This document shows positions 1 to 8,101 of a stretch of DNA of 23,609 nucleotides, in pieces; position 1 is the stretch's first letter; the number at the start of each line of letters is the position of its first letter. The position numbers and the translations under genes were made by a program. Below the pieces are notes generated by a model. It was not told the DNA's origin. It did not search any database and saw only the letters and a program-made list of their open reading frames with translations. This DNA is from an uncultured Ruminococcus sp. (GTDB lineage Bacteria > Bacillota > Clostridia > Oscillospirales > Ruminococcaceae): contig CALDFS010000205.1 in assembly GCA_937942105.1 (NCBI GenBank), forward strand, positions 1 to 23,609. The letters run 5' to 3'.

Positions 1-1
1 A

Positions 2-790
2 GAGGCTTTAATGCACGACGGCAAGGCGCTTCAGGCAGGCACAAGCCACTACTTCGGGGACGGCTTTGCCAAGGCATTCGGAATCACATTTACAGACAGA
101 AACAACACCGTTCAGGTGCCTCACCAGACCTCTTGGGGCGTTACCACACGCCTTATCGGCGCGATAATCATGACCCACGGCGACGATAACGGCTTGGTTC
201 TGCCGCCGGCAGTAGCTCCCATTCAGGTGGTAATAGTGCCGATAGCCCAGCACAAGGAGGGCGTGCTCGATAAGGCGAACGAGCTTTATGCCACCCTCAA
301 AGCCGCCGGAATAAGAGTAAAGCTTGACGACAGCGAGAATTCCCCCGGCTGGAAGTTCGCGGAATACGAAATGCGCGGCGTTCCGCTCAGAATCGAGTTA
401 GGTCCGAGGGATATCGAGGAGGGCAAGTGCGTTGCGGTAGAGCGCCACAACAGAAACAAGACATTTATCCCGCTTGAAAATCTCGTAGAGGGAGTTAAGG
501 AGCGCTTGCAGGCTGTTCACGACGGCATGTATGAAAAGGCTCTGGAAAATCAGCAGGCAAGAACCTACAGCTGCACATCTATAGATGAGATCAATCAAAT
601 GCTCAACGAAAAGGGCGACGGCTTTGTTAAAGCAATGTGGTGCGGAGACGAAGCCTGCGAGGATAAGGTAAAGGAGCTTACCGGCGTAGGCTCAAGATGC
701 ATTCCTTTGGAGCAGGAGCATATTGATGATAAATGCGTTTGCTGCGGAAAGCCGGCAACCTGCATGGTGGTCTGGGGCAAGGCTTATTGA
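2..790 (+). CDS. proS: Prolyl-tRNA synthetase, type 3 (C-terminal 262 residues, 5'-truncated by window edge)
   Basis: Charges tRNA-Pro with proline in the cytoplasm. The reading frame is open from base 2, so the gene begins outside the window; the ATG at 11 is internal. The visible part starts in the class II catalytic core (GKALQAGTSHY, then TSWGVTTRLIGAIIMTHGDD and LPPAVAPIQVV). It continues through the anticodon-binding domain and ends in the C-terminal zinc-binding-like domain typical of archaeal/eukaryotic-type (type 3) ProRS, with Cys pairs C-x4-C (WCGDEAC) and C-x2-C (CVCC). The last residue is the family's usual C-terminal tyrosine (WGKAY). No editing insertion is seen in the visible part. 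The gene ends with TGA and is followed by a hairpin-rich gap of about 510 bases. Confidence 0.96.
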   Translation, partial: EALMHDGKALQAGTSHYFGDGFAKAFGITFTDRNNTVQVPHQTSWGVTTRLIGAIIMTHGDDNGLVLPPAVAPIQVVIVPIAQHKEGVLDKANELYATLKAAGIRVKLDDSENSPGWKFAEYEMRGVPLRIELGPRDIEEGKCVAVERHNRNKTFIPLENLVEGVKERLQAVHDGMYEKALENQQARTYSCTSIDEINQMLNEKGDGFVKAMWCGDEACEDKVKELTGVGSRCIPLEQEHIDDKCVCCGKPATCMVVWGKAY

Positions 791-808
791 GAAAAATGGG
801 GGCGAGCA

Positions 809-999
809 GACGGCTCACACTGTGATAGAGGCATTCTTTTGTTTTGCCGTCGCAAGCGTTTCACTGCGTGAAACGTGGTCTACTCCGTCTTTGATTTTAG
901 TCTTGAGAGGTGTGCAAGCTACAGCGCATCTCTCTTCTTTCGTCTACTTTTATGGGGCGTAAACGCCCAACCTTAAAAAGCCGCCGGCAAAAGACGGCT
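809..999. other. Intergenic cluster of hairpins after proS
   Basis: This stretch has no credible gene. It holds consecutive inverted repeats: GACGGC/GCCGTC (809-814 with 846-851) enclosing TCACA/TGTGA (815-825); CGTTTCAC/GTGAAACG (857-864 with 868-875, 3-base loop); an 11-pair stem with two G-U pairs (905-915 with 924-934); GGGCG/CGCCC (955-959 with 964-968); and AGCCG/CGGCT (979-983 with 995-999). None is followed by a clear U-tract. They resemble in style the larger array at 8968-9340. A structured 3' end of the proS transcript is possible. The rest of the gap (1000-1200) is AT-rich and shows only weak small repeats. Confidence 0.55.
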
Positions 1000-1122
1000 G
1001 TAGTATTACTGTTATAGTACATCAGCTCACACCATTACAGTATTAATTTAATAAACAAGCTTTTCATGCGGCGAACGTCCTGAATTTCAAGCAGTCTTTT
1101 TGATTAATAATAATCACCCATC

Positions 1123-1144
1123 TGCTGAATAACCAGCACTTTTT
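1123..1144 (+). terminator. Weak terminator-like hairpin
   Basis: TGCTG (1123-1127) pairs with CAGCA (1134-1138) across a 6-base loop and is followed by CTTTTT. The stem is only five pairs, so this is a weak candidate for ending transcription before the mgsA promoter. Confidence 0.25.
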
Positions 1145-1200
1145 AGGAATATTGCTGTTTTTTACATATCTATTTTGGACGATATTTTTTCAAAAAAACT

Positions 1201-1229
1201 TTGACTTTTTGCTATTAGTGTGATATAAT
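1201..1229 (+). promoter_or_regulatory. Sigma-A promoter for the mgsA-like gene
   Basis: TTGACT (1201-1206) and TATAAT (1224-1229) are separated by exactly 17 bases. The predicted transcript start is near 1236, giving a leader of about 65 bases before the ATG at 1302. Confidence 0.85.
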
Positions 1230-1301
1230 CATTTGTATGGTAAATAATATAGGGAAATTTATTTATAAATTGATATAACTATTTGAAAGGAGTCCGCCCC
1301 A

Positions 1302-1709
1302 ATGAACATTGCAATTATAGCGCACGATTCAAAAAAAGAGCTTATGATTCAATTCTGCATCGCATACAGCGGAATACTCTCTAAACACAAGCTCTGTGCC
1401 ACAGGCACCACCGGAAAACAGGTTTCAGAGGCAACAGGCCTTGCAATCCAGCAATATCTTGTAGGCTCTCAGGGCGGCTGCCAGCAGATAAGCTCGAAAA
1501 TATCCTGCAACGAAATAGACCTTTTGCTCTTCTTCCGCGATCCCATCCGCCGCAAGACAAGCGAGCCGGATGAGCGGGATATCTTAAGACTGTGCGACGT
1601 TTACAATATCCCTGTGGCAACAAACATAGCAACCGCCGAAGCCCTTATCATGGCTCTGGAAAGAGGAGATCTTGACTATAGGGACAATTACCGCGATATT
1701 ACGGTCTGA
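1302..1709 (+). CDS. mgsA: Methylglyoxal synthase-like protein with altered active site
   Basis: Length (135 residues) and sequence fit MgsA, which converts dihydroxyacetone phosphate to methylglyoxal and phosphate. Family landmarks are IAHDSKKELM at the N-terminus, CATGTTG (32-38), FFRDP (77-81, containing the second conserved Asp) and ATNIATAEAL near the end. The phosphate/catalytic loop differs: the usual SGPxGGDQQ reads VGSQGGCQQ, so the catalytic base (Asp71 in E. coli) is Cys60 and the E. coli Ser65 and Pro67 equivalents are Val54 and Ser56. The E. coli His98 equivalent is Ser87. These changes are plain in the codons (TGC for Cys60). Known chemistry predicts a large loss of activity, so a regulatory or different role is possible. 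The start is set by AAAGGAG at 1286-1292. It is transcribed alone from its own promoter. Confidence 0.9.
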   Translation: MNIAIIAHDSKKELMIQFCIAYSGILSKHKLCATGTTGKQVSEATGLAIQQYLVGSQGGCQQISSKISCNEIDLLLFFRDPIRRKTSEPDERDILRLCDVYNIPVATNIATAEALIMALERGDLDYRDNYRDITV

Positions 1710-1751
1710 CAGTGTAACATGGCATAAAAAAATAACATAAAAATATTAAAT

Positions 1752-2012
1752 GGCTGAGACGGGGAGAGTAGTTTTTGCACCTGCGGCAAAGAGAACGGCG
1801 CATTTTCGGTGAGAGCGCCGGCGCGGTGCATAAATGAAGGACACCTCCGAGCCCTGCGGTTATAAAGCCTTTTCGGAATAGGATAAGGCAGAAGCCGCGG
1901 CGTTTTTCCGCGTTAAGGATGATAAGTGACTGCTATTATAATCGGGCAGTAACATGGGTGGTACCGCGGCAGAAGTCGTCCCTTTAGGGGAGATGACTTT
2001 CTGCCTTTTTTA
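1752..2012 (+). promoter_or_regulatory. T-box leader (tRNA-sensing attenuator), probably Asp, upstream of ydcF-like/hisS/aspS
   Basis: Stem I spans 1752-1853. GGCT pairs with AGCC at its base, and TGCACC (1776-1781) pairs with GGTGCA (1825-1830). A loop-E-like AGUA (1767-1770) faces GAA (1836-1838). The specifier loop then reads GGACAC. GAC (1840-1842, Asp) followed by A is the best-placed specifier; CAC (His, 1842-1844) overlaps it by one base. The T-box sequence AACATGGGTGGTACCGCGG lies at 1951-1969. The competing terminator pairs GGCAGAA (1968-1974) with TTCTGCC (1999-2005), followed by six T. Known mechanism: uncharged tRNA stabilises the antiterminator and lets transcription continue. 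A clear promoter was not identified in 1710-1751. Confidence 0.93.
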
Positions 2013-2062
2013 TTTGATATTATGATGTCCGCCCTGAATTCGGGGCATTAAAGGAGGATGAT

Positions 2063-2671
2063 ATGCGAATCTCGGAGATAAACCCTTACGCTCTTACCCG
2101 CCCGCTTGTGGATAAGCTTTTATACAGCGGTCTTGAATACAGCGGCGAGCGCGCCGACCTTATAATGGTTCTGGGGAGCAGCAAGGCGAGCCTGTATAGA
2201 GTCCCCGCTGCGGTGAAGCTTTACTTCAGCGGCAAAGCTAAATATCTTCTGTTTTCGGGCGGGAAGGCTCAGCAAACGGCGCACGGCTTCATGCCCGAAT
2301 ATATCTCAATGCTCCGGGCCGCGCAGGAGCTTGGCATCCCGCAGGATAGAATATTTTGCGAAACAGAAGCCTTTACCACAGTCGAAAACCTCGACTTTTC
2401 AAAAGAGATAATCAAATCGCGGCTTCCCAACTGCCGCAAAATTATACTGGTAACAACAGCCTACCATATGCGCAGGGCAAAGCTTTTAGCCGAAAGGCGT
2501 CTTGAAGAATATGAATTCCTGCCATGCCCGGCAAACGATATGTCCGCCAAAAGAGACAACTGGTTTGCAAACGCAAAGGGGCTTGAAATAGTAACAAACG
2601 AAATCAGGCGGCTGAAGTGGTACGCCGAAAACAAGCTTATCGAGGATATCAATATCGATGATATAAAATAG
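2063..2671 (+). CDS. YdcF/DUF218 (SanA-ElyC family) protein, soluble
   Basis: The 202-residue protein fits the DUF218 fold: an early strand DLIMVLGSS, the conserved YLLFSGG (about 60-67), a middle segment with E-A-F-T-T-V-E-N, and KIILVTTAYHMRRA (about 126-139). Family members include the E. coli envelope proteins ElyC and SanA and the SAM-binding YdcF. No transmembrane helix or signal peptide is seen, so it should be cytoplasmic, unlike ElyC/SanA. The start is fixed by AAGGAGG at 2051-2057. It is the first gene behind the T-box leader and lies 35 bases before hisS, so it should be induced with hisS and aspS when the cognate tRNA is uncharged. Its substrate is unknown; the location hints at, but does not prove, a link to translation or to amino-acid stress. 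Confidence 0.8.
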   Translation: MRISEINPYALTRPLVDKLLYSGLEYSGERADLIMVLGSSKASLYRVPAAVKLYFSGKAKYLLFSGGKAQQTAHGFMPEYISMLRAAQELGIPQDRIFCETEAFTTVENLDFSKEIIKSRLPNCRKIILVTTAYHMRRAKLLAERRLEEYEFLPCPANDMSAKRDNWFANAKGLEIVTNEIRRLKWYAENKLIEDINIDDIK

Positions 2672-2706
2672 ATAAAATACAAAATAAATCACGAAAGGAA
2701 AATTTT

Positions 2707-4032
2707 ATGGCACAATATTTGCAAAGACCCAAGGGCACGCAGGACGCTCTGCCCGCAGGGATAAACAAATGGCACACTGTGGAGCAGATCGTCCGCGACT
2801 GCGCGGAGCAGTTCGGCTTCCGCGAAATCAGAACCCCTGTTTTTGAGGAGACAGGCTTATACGTGCGCTCGGTGGGAGATACCTCCGACGTTGTAACCAA
2901 GGAGATGTACACAGTATCCTCCAAGGGCGACCAGACCTTTACCCTGCGCCCCGAGGGCACGGCGGGCGTGGTGCGCGCAATGCTCGAAAACGGCGTTATG
3001 AACGAGGGCTTCCCCCAGAAGGTATATTATGTTATCCCCTGCTTCCGCCACGAAAAGCCCCAGGCAGGAAGGCTGCGCGAATTCCACCAGTTCGGAATTG
3101 AAATGTTCGGCGCGGCATCGCCATATGCTGATGCGGAAATTATACTTCTGGCAAAGTCGGTTCTGGACGAGTGCGGGCTGGAAAATATCGAGCTGAACAT
3201 TAACTCTATCGGCTGCCCCGAGTGCAGAAAGAAATATCACGCCGCACTGAAGGAATATTTCAGCGCAAGAAAGGACGAGCTGTGCGACACCTGCCGCGAG
3301 CGCCTGGATAAAAACCCGATGAGGATACTCGACTGCAAGTCGCCCATCTGCTCCGAAATCGCCAAGGGCGCGCCTATAATCCTTGATTATCTGTGTGATG
3401 ACTGCCGCGCTCACTTTGAGAAGCTCAAAGAAATCCTTGCGGCGAACGGCGTTGAGTATGCCGTCAACCCCAAGATAGTTAGGGGGCTTGACTACTATAC
3501 AAGAACCGTGTTCGAGTTTATCTCGAACGATATCGGCGCGCAGGGAACGGTCTGCGGCGGCGGACGGTATGACGGTCTGGTATCCGAGCTGGGCGGACAG
3601 CCCACCCCCGCGCTCGGCTTCGGAATGGGCTTAGAGCGGCTTATTCTTACCATGGAGCAGCAGAAGAAGGACTTTCTTGAAGCCAAGACCTGCGATATAT
3701 ACTTTGCCCCGATGGGCGAGGCTGCTCAGGCTAAGGCTGCGGTGCTCTGTCAGGCACTCAGAGAGGAAGGCTATGCTGCGGAGTTTGACCTTGTAGGCAG
3801 GGGGCTGAAGCCGCAGATGAAGTATGCCAATAAGATAGGCGCAAAGTTTGTATGCGTGCTTGGAGATAACGAGCTTGAATCCGGCAAGGTTAAGATTAAG
3901 AATATGCGCACCGGCGAGGAAAGCCCCGCAGCGCTGACGGATATAGCCTCAGGCTTTACGCCGCTGATTCTAAATGAGATTTTTGAGACTGAGGGCTTGG
4001 AAAGCGCGCTGGACAGCACGTTTCAAGGCTGA
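2707..4032 (+). CDS. hisS: Histidyl-tRNA synthetase
   Basis: Class II synthetase that charges tRNA-His; 441 residues, near the usual bacterial length. It opens with the typical LQRPKGTQD. Motif 2 is CFRHEKPQAGRLREFHQFG (about 112-130). The histidine-specific motif RGLDYYTRTVFEF begins near 259, and motif 3 is GFGMGLERL (about 304-312). The C-terminal anticodon-binding domain contains GRGLKPQMKYANKIGA. A four-Cys segment (CPECRKK, CDTC, CDDC) lies in the insertion domain, as in many Firmicutes HisRS. A tail of about 20 residues extends beyond the anticodon domain. AAAGGA at 2694-2699 sets the start. It is the second gene of the T-box operon, with aspS 59 bases downstream. Confidence 0.98.
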   Translation: MAQYLQRPKGTQDALPAGINKWHTVEQIVRDCAEQFGFREIRTPVFEETGLYVRSVGDTSDVVTKEMYTVSSKGDQTFTLRPEGTAGVVRAMLENGVMNEGFPQKVYYVIPCFRHEKPQAGRLREFHQFGIEMFGAASPYADAEIILLAKSVLDECGLENIELNINSIGCPECRKKYHAALKEYFSARKDELCDTCRERLDKNPMRILDCKSPICSEIAKGAPIILDYLCDDCRAHFEKLKEILAANGVEYAVNPKIVRGLDYYTRTVFEFISNDIGAQGTVCGGGRYDGLVSELGGQPTPALGFGMGLERLILTMEQQKKDFLEAKTCDIYFAPMGEAAQAKAAVLCQALREEGYAAEFDLVGRGLKPQMKYANKIGAKFVCVLGDNELESGKVKIKNMRTGEESPAALTDIASGFTPLILNEIFETEGLESALDSTFQG

Positions 4033-4091
4033 TTAAACGGTTAAAGACCGTATAATATCACATAAAGCTAACCAAAAGGAGAAATAAAACA

Positions 4092-5864
4092 ATGGACAGA
4101 ATGGAAAACCTGCGCCGCACCCACTACTGTGCGGAAATCCCCTTAACCCCCTGCGAGGTCGTAGTCGGCGGCTTCGCCCAAAAGGTCCGCAACCTTGGCA
4201 ACCTTATCTTCATCGACCTGCGTGACCGCACCGGAATAGTACAGCTCGCCTTCGGCAACGATACCGACCCCGCTGTGTTTGAAAAGGCAGCATCGGTGCG
4301 CAACGAATACGTCCTTATGGCAAAAGGCATGGTCACCCCGCGTGAAAGCGTAAACACCGAAATCAAAACCGGAACTGTCGAAATAAGAGTCACCGAGCTG
4401 AAAATCCTTTCCAAGGCTCAGACAACGCCCTTTGAAATCACCAACTCCGAGAAGGTCAACGACGAGCTTAAGCTCAAATACCGCTATCTTGACCTTCGCA
4501 CCCAGAAGCTCACCAAAAACATTATGATGCGCCACGATATCGCGCGCGTTGCGCGGGAATATTTCTACGAAAACGGCTTTTTGGAGATAGAAACCCCCAT
4601 GATGATTCGCTCTACCCCAGAGGGTGCGAGGGACTATCTTGTTCCTTCCAGAATCCATGCAGGCAAGTTCTATGCGCTTCCGCAGTCGCCGCAGATATAC
4701 AAGCAGCTACTTATGGTTGCGGGCTTCGACCGCTATATTCAGCTTGCCCGCTGCTTTAGAGACGAGGATCTGCGCGCCGACCGCCAGCCTGAGTTCACCC
4801 AGATAGACATGGAAATGTCATTTGTTGACGTTGAGGATATACTGGATATAGGCGAGGGGCTTATGAAGCGGCTCTTTAAGGAAATCAAGGGGATAGATAT
4901 TCAGACTCCCATCCCCCGACTGACATTTAACGACGCCATGAACCGCTACGGCTCGGACAAGCCGGACACCCGCTTCGGAATGGAGATTATAGATATCAGC
5001 GAGGCTGTTAAGGACGTTGACTTCGTGGTCTTCAAATCTGCTCTTGAAGCAGGCGGCTCGGTTCGCGCAATAGTCATCAAAAACGGCGCAGCGACATACA
5101 CCCGCAAGGAAATAGACAAGCTTACCGAACACGCCAAGGGAATAGGCGCAAAGGGTCTTGCATATGTAAGGTGGCTGGAGGATGCCCCCAACTGCTCGTT
5201 CGGCAAATTCCTGCGCGAGGGCGAGCTTGAAGCTATTCTGACTGCCGCCGGCGCGGAAAAGGGAGACGTTGTGCTTATCGCAGCGGATAAGAATAAGGTC
5301 GTCCTGCCGGTTTTGGGTGCTTTAAGGCTTATTGCCGCCAAGAAGATGGATATCATCCCAAAAGACAAATATAACCTTCTGTGGATAGTTGAGTTCCCGT
5401 TCTTCGAGTATAACGACGAAACAGGGCATTGGGACGCTATGCATCACCCCTTCACCATGCCGCTTGACGAGTGCCTTGACTATATCGACACCGACCCCGC
5501 AAACGTCCGCGCAAAGTGCTATGACCTTGTTCTGAACGGAACCGAGCTTTGCTCAGGCTCAATGAGAATAACCGACTGCGAGCTTCAGAACCACATGTTC
5601 CGCCTGCTGGGTCTTACCGATGAGGAAATAGAAGCCAAGTTCGGCTTCCTGGTAGAAGCTTATAAATACGGCGCACCGCCGCACGGCGGCTTGGGTCTGG
5701 GTCTTGACAGGCTTTCTATGATATTCGCGGGTGCAGATAATCTTAGGGATGTTCTGGCATTTCCCAAGGTTCAGAACGCCAGCGAGCTGATGTCGAGCTG
5801 CCCCGCCAAGGTTGACGATGTTCAGCTTAGCGATTTGCACATTGCTGTTACCGAGGAAGAATAA
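4092..5864 (+). CDS. aspS: Aspartyl-tRNA synthetase, bacterial type
   Basis: Class II synthetase that charges tRNA-Asp; 590 residues, the normal length for the bacterial enzyme with a GAD insertion. An N-terminal OB-fold anticodon-binding domain (about 15-110) is followed by the family segment LKYRYLDLR. Motif 2 is FRDEDLRADRQPEFTQ (from 222). The GAD domain covers roughly 290-420. The C-terminal part has PPHGGLGLGLDRL (motif 3, about 530-541) followed by the ADNLRDVLAFPK signature. The start follows AAAAGGAG at 4074-4081. Pairing with hisS behind one T-box is a known Firmicutes arrangement and agrees with the GAC specifier. Whether it also misacylates tRNA-Asn cannot be judged from this window. 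Confidence 0.98.
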   Translation: MDRMENLRRTHYCAEIPLTPCEVVVGGFAQKVRNLGNLIFIDLRDRTGIVQLAFGNDTDPAVFEKAASVRNEYVLMAKGMVTPRESVNTEIKTGTVEIRVTELKILSKAQTTPFEITNSEKVNDELKLKYRYLDLRTQKLTKNIMMRHDIARVAREYFYENGFLEIETPMMIRSTPEGARDYLVPSRIHAGKFYALPQSPQIYKQLLMVAGFDRYIQLARCFRDEDLRADRQPEFTQIDMEMSFVDVEDILDIGEGLMKRLFKEIKGIDIQTPIPRLTFNDAMNRYGSDKPDTRFGMEIIDISEAVKDVDFVVFKSALEAGGSVRAIVIKNGAATYTRKEIDKLTEHAKGIGAKGLAYVRWLEDAPNCSFGKFLREGELEAILTAAGAEKGDVVLIAADKNKVVLPVLGALRLIAAKKMDIIPKDKYNLLWIVEFPFFEYNDETGHWDAMHHPFTMPLDECLDYIDTDPANVRAKCYDLVLNGTELCSGSMRITDCELQNHMFRLLGLTDEEIEAKFGFLVEAYKYGAPPHGGLGLGLDRLSMIFAGADNLRDVLAFPKVQNASELMSSCPAKVDDVQLSDLHIAVTEEE

Positions 5865-5876
5865 AATCTATATCAA

Positions 5877-5908
5877 CGGCTGCCGTTCCAACCATGGGAT
5901 GGCAGCCG
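5877..5908 (+). terminator. Long hairpin just after aspS
   Basis: CGGCTGCC (5877-5884) pairs with GGCAGCCG (5901-5908). Five further inner pairs, two of them G-U, leave a 6-base loop. The stem is strong but is followed by AAATCACATT rather than a U-tract, so it may protect or process the 3' end of the operon mRNA rather than terminate intrinsically. Confidence 0.45.
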
Positions 5909-5955
5909 AAATCACATTAAGCGGGAGCTTGTCAGGTTCGTCCACTGAAAACCTC

Positions 5956-6094
5956 TCTGATTTTATTATAGTATATTTTGCCCACATATCAGGCAAAAAT
6001 CAGAAAGCATGTTCATTTTTGCGAAATATCCCGCAGGATTTTTCAACTGCTTCGTAAAACTTTTGCAGAAATTAGCTTCCGGGATGATATCCCG
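5956..6094. other. Gene-free gap between aspS and ylxM with inverted repeats
   Basis: No gene is credible in 5865-6242. TCTGATTTT (5956-5964) can pair with AAAATCAGA (5996-6004), and TTTTGCC (5976-5982) with GGCAAAA (5992-5998). CGGGAT/ATCCCG (6080-6085 with 6089-6094) forms a short hairpin. I did not recognise a 4.5S RNA, although ffh is nearby. The remainder is AT-rich promoter-upstream DNA. Confidence 0.4.
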
Positions 6095-6137
6095 CCCAAA
6101 AAATCTGATGAAAATCAAAAAAATTCCCGTATTCCTA

Positions 6138-6166
6138 TTGACAAATTCCGCAGAATAGTATATAAT
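6138..6166 (+). promoter_or_regulatory. Consensus sigma-A promoter for ylxM-ffh
   Basis: TTGACA (6138-6143) and TATAAT (6161-6166) match the full consensus with a 17-base spacer. The transcript start should be near 6173, about 70 bases before the ylxM start, giving strong constitutive expression of the signal-recognition genes. Confidence 0.93.
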
Positions 6167-6242
6167 ATCTTCTGTAAAGTTTTATGGCTTTACATTCAAA
6201 ACAAGATTTAGTGTTCTTTTCAGTAAAGCGAAGGTGGATATT

Positions 6243-6635
6243 GTGGCAAAGGATCTCAGATTTTCAGCACTTTTAGACGTATACGGCGATATGCTTACCG
6301 AGAAACAGCGCGATATGCTGGATTTGTACTACAATAGCGACCTTTCACTGTCAGAGATCGCGCAGGACGAGGGGATATCCCGCCAGGGCGTGAGGGACAG
6401 TATAAAGCGCGGCGAAGAAGCCCTTTTGGAGATGGACGAAAAGATAGGCGTAATGGAAATAGTCGAAAACTGCAATGCCCTGATGCGCCATGTATCCTCT
6501 AAGTGCGACGAGATAATCGGCGACTGCAAAACATATACCACCACCAAAAGCGTAATCGAAAAGCTTGAAGCCATTAAATCGGGCATTTCGGGCACTTCGC
6601 TGATATCAAGAAAGAAATATACCGGAAAGGAATAA
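6243..6635 (+). CDS. ylxM: YlxM/p13-family HTH protein, SRP-associated
   Basis: A 130-residue helix-turn-helix protein of the YlxM family. These proteins are encoded next to ffh/ftsY in Gram-positives and modulate the signal recognition particle. LLDVYGDMLTEKQRDMLDLYYN and the helix-turn-helix SLSEIAQDEGISRQGVRDSIKRGE are characteristic; the C-terminal half is helical. The GTG at 6243 is chosen because AAGGTGG (6231-6237) lies five bases before it. The upstream in-frame GTG at 6234 sits inside that ribosome site and would add only three residues. The ffh start is eight bases downstream, so the two are co-transcribed. Confidence 0.9.
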   Translation: MAKDLRFSALLDVYGDMLTEKQRDMLDLYYNSDLSLSEIAQDEGISRQGVRDSIKRGEEALLEMDEKIGVMEIVENCNALMRHVSSKCDEIIGDCKTYTTTKSVIEKLEAIKSGISGTSLISRKKYTGKE

Positions 6636-6643
6636 GCATATAA

Positions 6644-8005
6644 ATGGCGTTTGAAGGATTAAGCGAAAAGCTGGCAAACGTTTTCAAGCGGCTCAAATCG
6701 CACGGCAGACTTACCGAGGCTGACGTTAAGGCTTCCATGAAGGAAATAAGAATGGCGCTTTTAGAGGCTGACGTTAGCTATAAGGTAGTTAAGGACTTTG
6801 TGGCTAAAGTCTCCGAAAGATGCGTCGGGGCGGATGTTTTAGAGAGCCTGACGCCTGCCCAGCAGGTTGTAAAAATCGTCCATGAGGAGCTTATAAAGCT
6901 TATGGGCGAATCAAACAGCAAAATAAACTTCCCGGCAAAGCCGCCCTGCGTTATAATGATGTGCGGCTTGCAGGGCTCGGGCAAAACCACACACGCGGCA
7001 AAGCTTGCAAAATATTTCAAGTCGCAGGAAAAGCGCCCGCTGCTGGTCGCGCTGGATATCTACCGCCCGGCGGCTATAAAGCAGCTTGAAATCGTCGGCG
7101 AGAAGGCGGGCGTTCCGGTCTTCCAGATGGGTCAGATAGACCCAAGAAAGATAGTCAAGGCAGCATTATCCCACGCTAAGGACTATGGCAACGATATAGT
7201 GATACTTGATACCGCAGGTCGCTTGCAGATAGACGAGGAGCTTATGAACGAGCTTCGCGACATTAAGGAAATAGCTCAGCCCAGCGAGATTATGCTGGTA
7301 ATAGACGCTATGACAGGTCAGGAAGCGGTAAACGTCGCCAAGAGCTTCGACGAAGCCATGAATATCGACAGTGTAATACTGACAAAGCTCGATTCCGACA
7401 CGCGCGGCGGCGCGGCACTTTCTGTACTTGCTGCAACCGGCAAGCCCATAAAGTTTGTGGGTATGGGCGAAAAGCTTGACGAGTTCGAGCCGTTCCACCC
7501 CGAAAGAATGGCTTCAAGAATCTTAGGCATGGGCGATGTGCTTACGCTTATAGAAAAGGCGCAGAACACCATCGACGAAAAGGAAGCCGAAAAGCTTGCC
7601 GACAAGATGATGGAAGGCTCGTTTGATATGAACGACCTTCTGGATCAGATGCAGCAGATAAAGAAAATGGGCTCGATAAAGTCGCTCATAAAGATGATTC
7701 CCGGCGCGAACAAGATTGACGAAAGCGCCATAGACGAGCGCCAGCCCATAAGAACCGAAGCAATGATACTTTCGATGACCCCGCAGGAGCGCGCGCATCC
7801 CTCCATCATAAATCCCAAGCGCAAGCGCAGGATAGCCGCCGGAAGCGGCACACGGGTTGAGGATGTAAACCGTCTTTTAAAGCAGTACGAGCAGATGCGG
7901 GATATGATGAAGAAGCTCGGCAAGGCAGGAAACGGCAAGAAGGGCAAAAAAGGCAGAATGCCCAATCTTCCGCCTGAGCTGATGAATCAGCTTAAGGGGC
8001 TTTGA
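6644..8005 (+). CDS. ffh: Signal recognition particle protein Ffh (SRP54)
   Basis: GTPase that binds signal peptides on nascent membrane proteins and, with SRP RNA and FtsY, targets them to the translocon. The N domain is four-helical (1-95). The G domain carries GLQGSGKTT (108-116), DIYRPAA, DTAGRLQIDEELM and TKLDSDTRGGAALS. The Met-rich M domain follows (from about 295), including RQPIRTEAMILSMTPQER and NPKRKRRIAAGSG for RNA binding. The basic tail ending KKGKKGRMPNLPPELMNQL is usual. At 453 residues it is full length. It lies eight bases after ylxM and is followed by rpsP after a 96-base gap holding a small TTAACC/GGTTAA hairpin (8044-8065). Confidence 0.98.
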   Translation: MAFEGLSEKLANVFKRLKSHGRLTEADVKASMKEIRMALLEADVSYKVVKDFVAKVSERCVGADVLESLTPAQQVVKIVHEELIKLMGESNSKINFPAKPPCVIMMCGLQGSGKTTHAAKLAKYFKSQEKRPLLVALDIYRPAAIKQLEIVGEKAGVPVFQMGQIDPRKIVKAALSHAKDYGNDIVILDTAGRLQIDEELMNELRDIKEIAQPSEIMLVIDAMTGQEAVNVAKSFDEAMNIDSVILTKLDSDTRGGAALSVLAATGKPIKFVGMGEKLDEFEPFHPERMASRILGMGDVLTLIEKAQNTIDEKEAEKLADKMMEGSFDMNDLLDQMQQIKKMGSIKSLIKMIPGANKIDESAIDERQPIRTEAMILSMTPQERAHPSIINPKRKRRIAAGSGTRVEDVNRLLKQYEQMRDMMKKLGKAGNGKKGKKGRMPNLPPELMNQLKGL

Positions 8006-8101
8006 TGGGAGATAATCCCGCTGAAATCCCGAAAAACAAGTCGTTAACCTCGCTTAAAAGGTTAATATATAAATAAAATTCATTTAGGTGGTGAAATAGA
8101 A

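Noticed and set aside
723..962. 79-codon open frame overlapping the end of proS
   Set aside because: It starts inside proS without a ribosome site and spans the hairpin cluster.
5865..6137. 4.5S/SRP RNA gene near ffh
   Set aside because: The inverted repeats here do not show the conserved SRP helix 8 asymmetric loops or a GGAA-type tetraloop.
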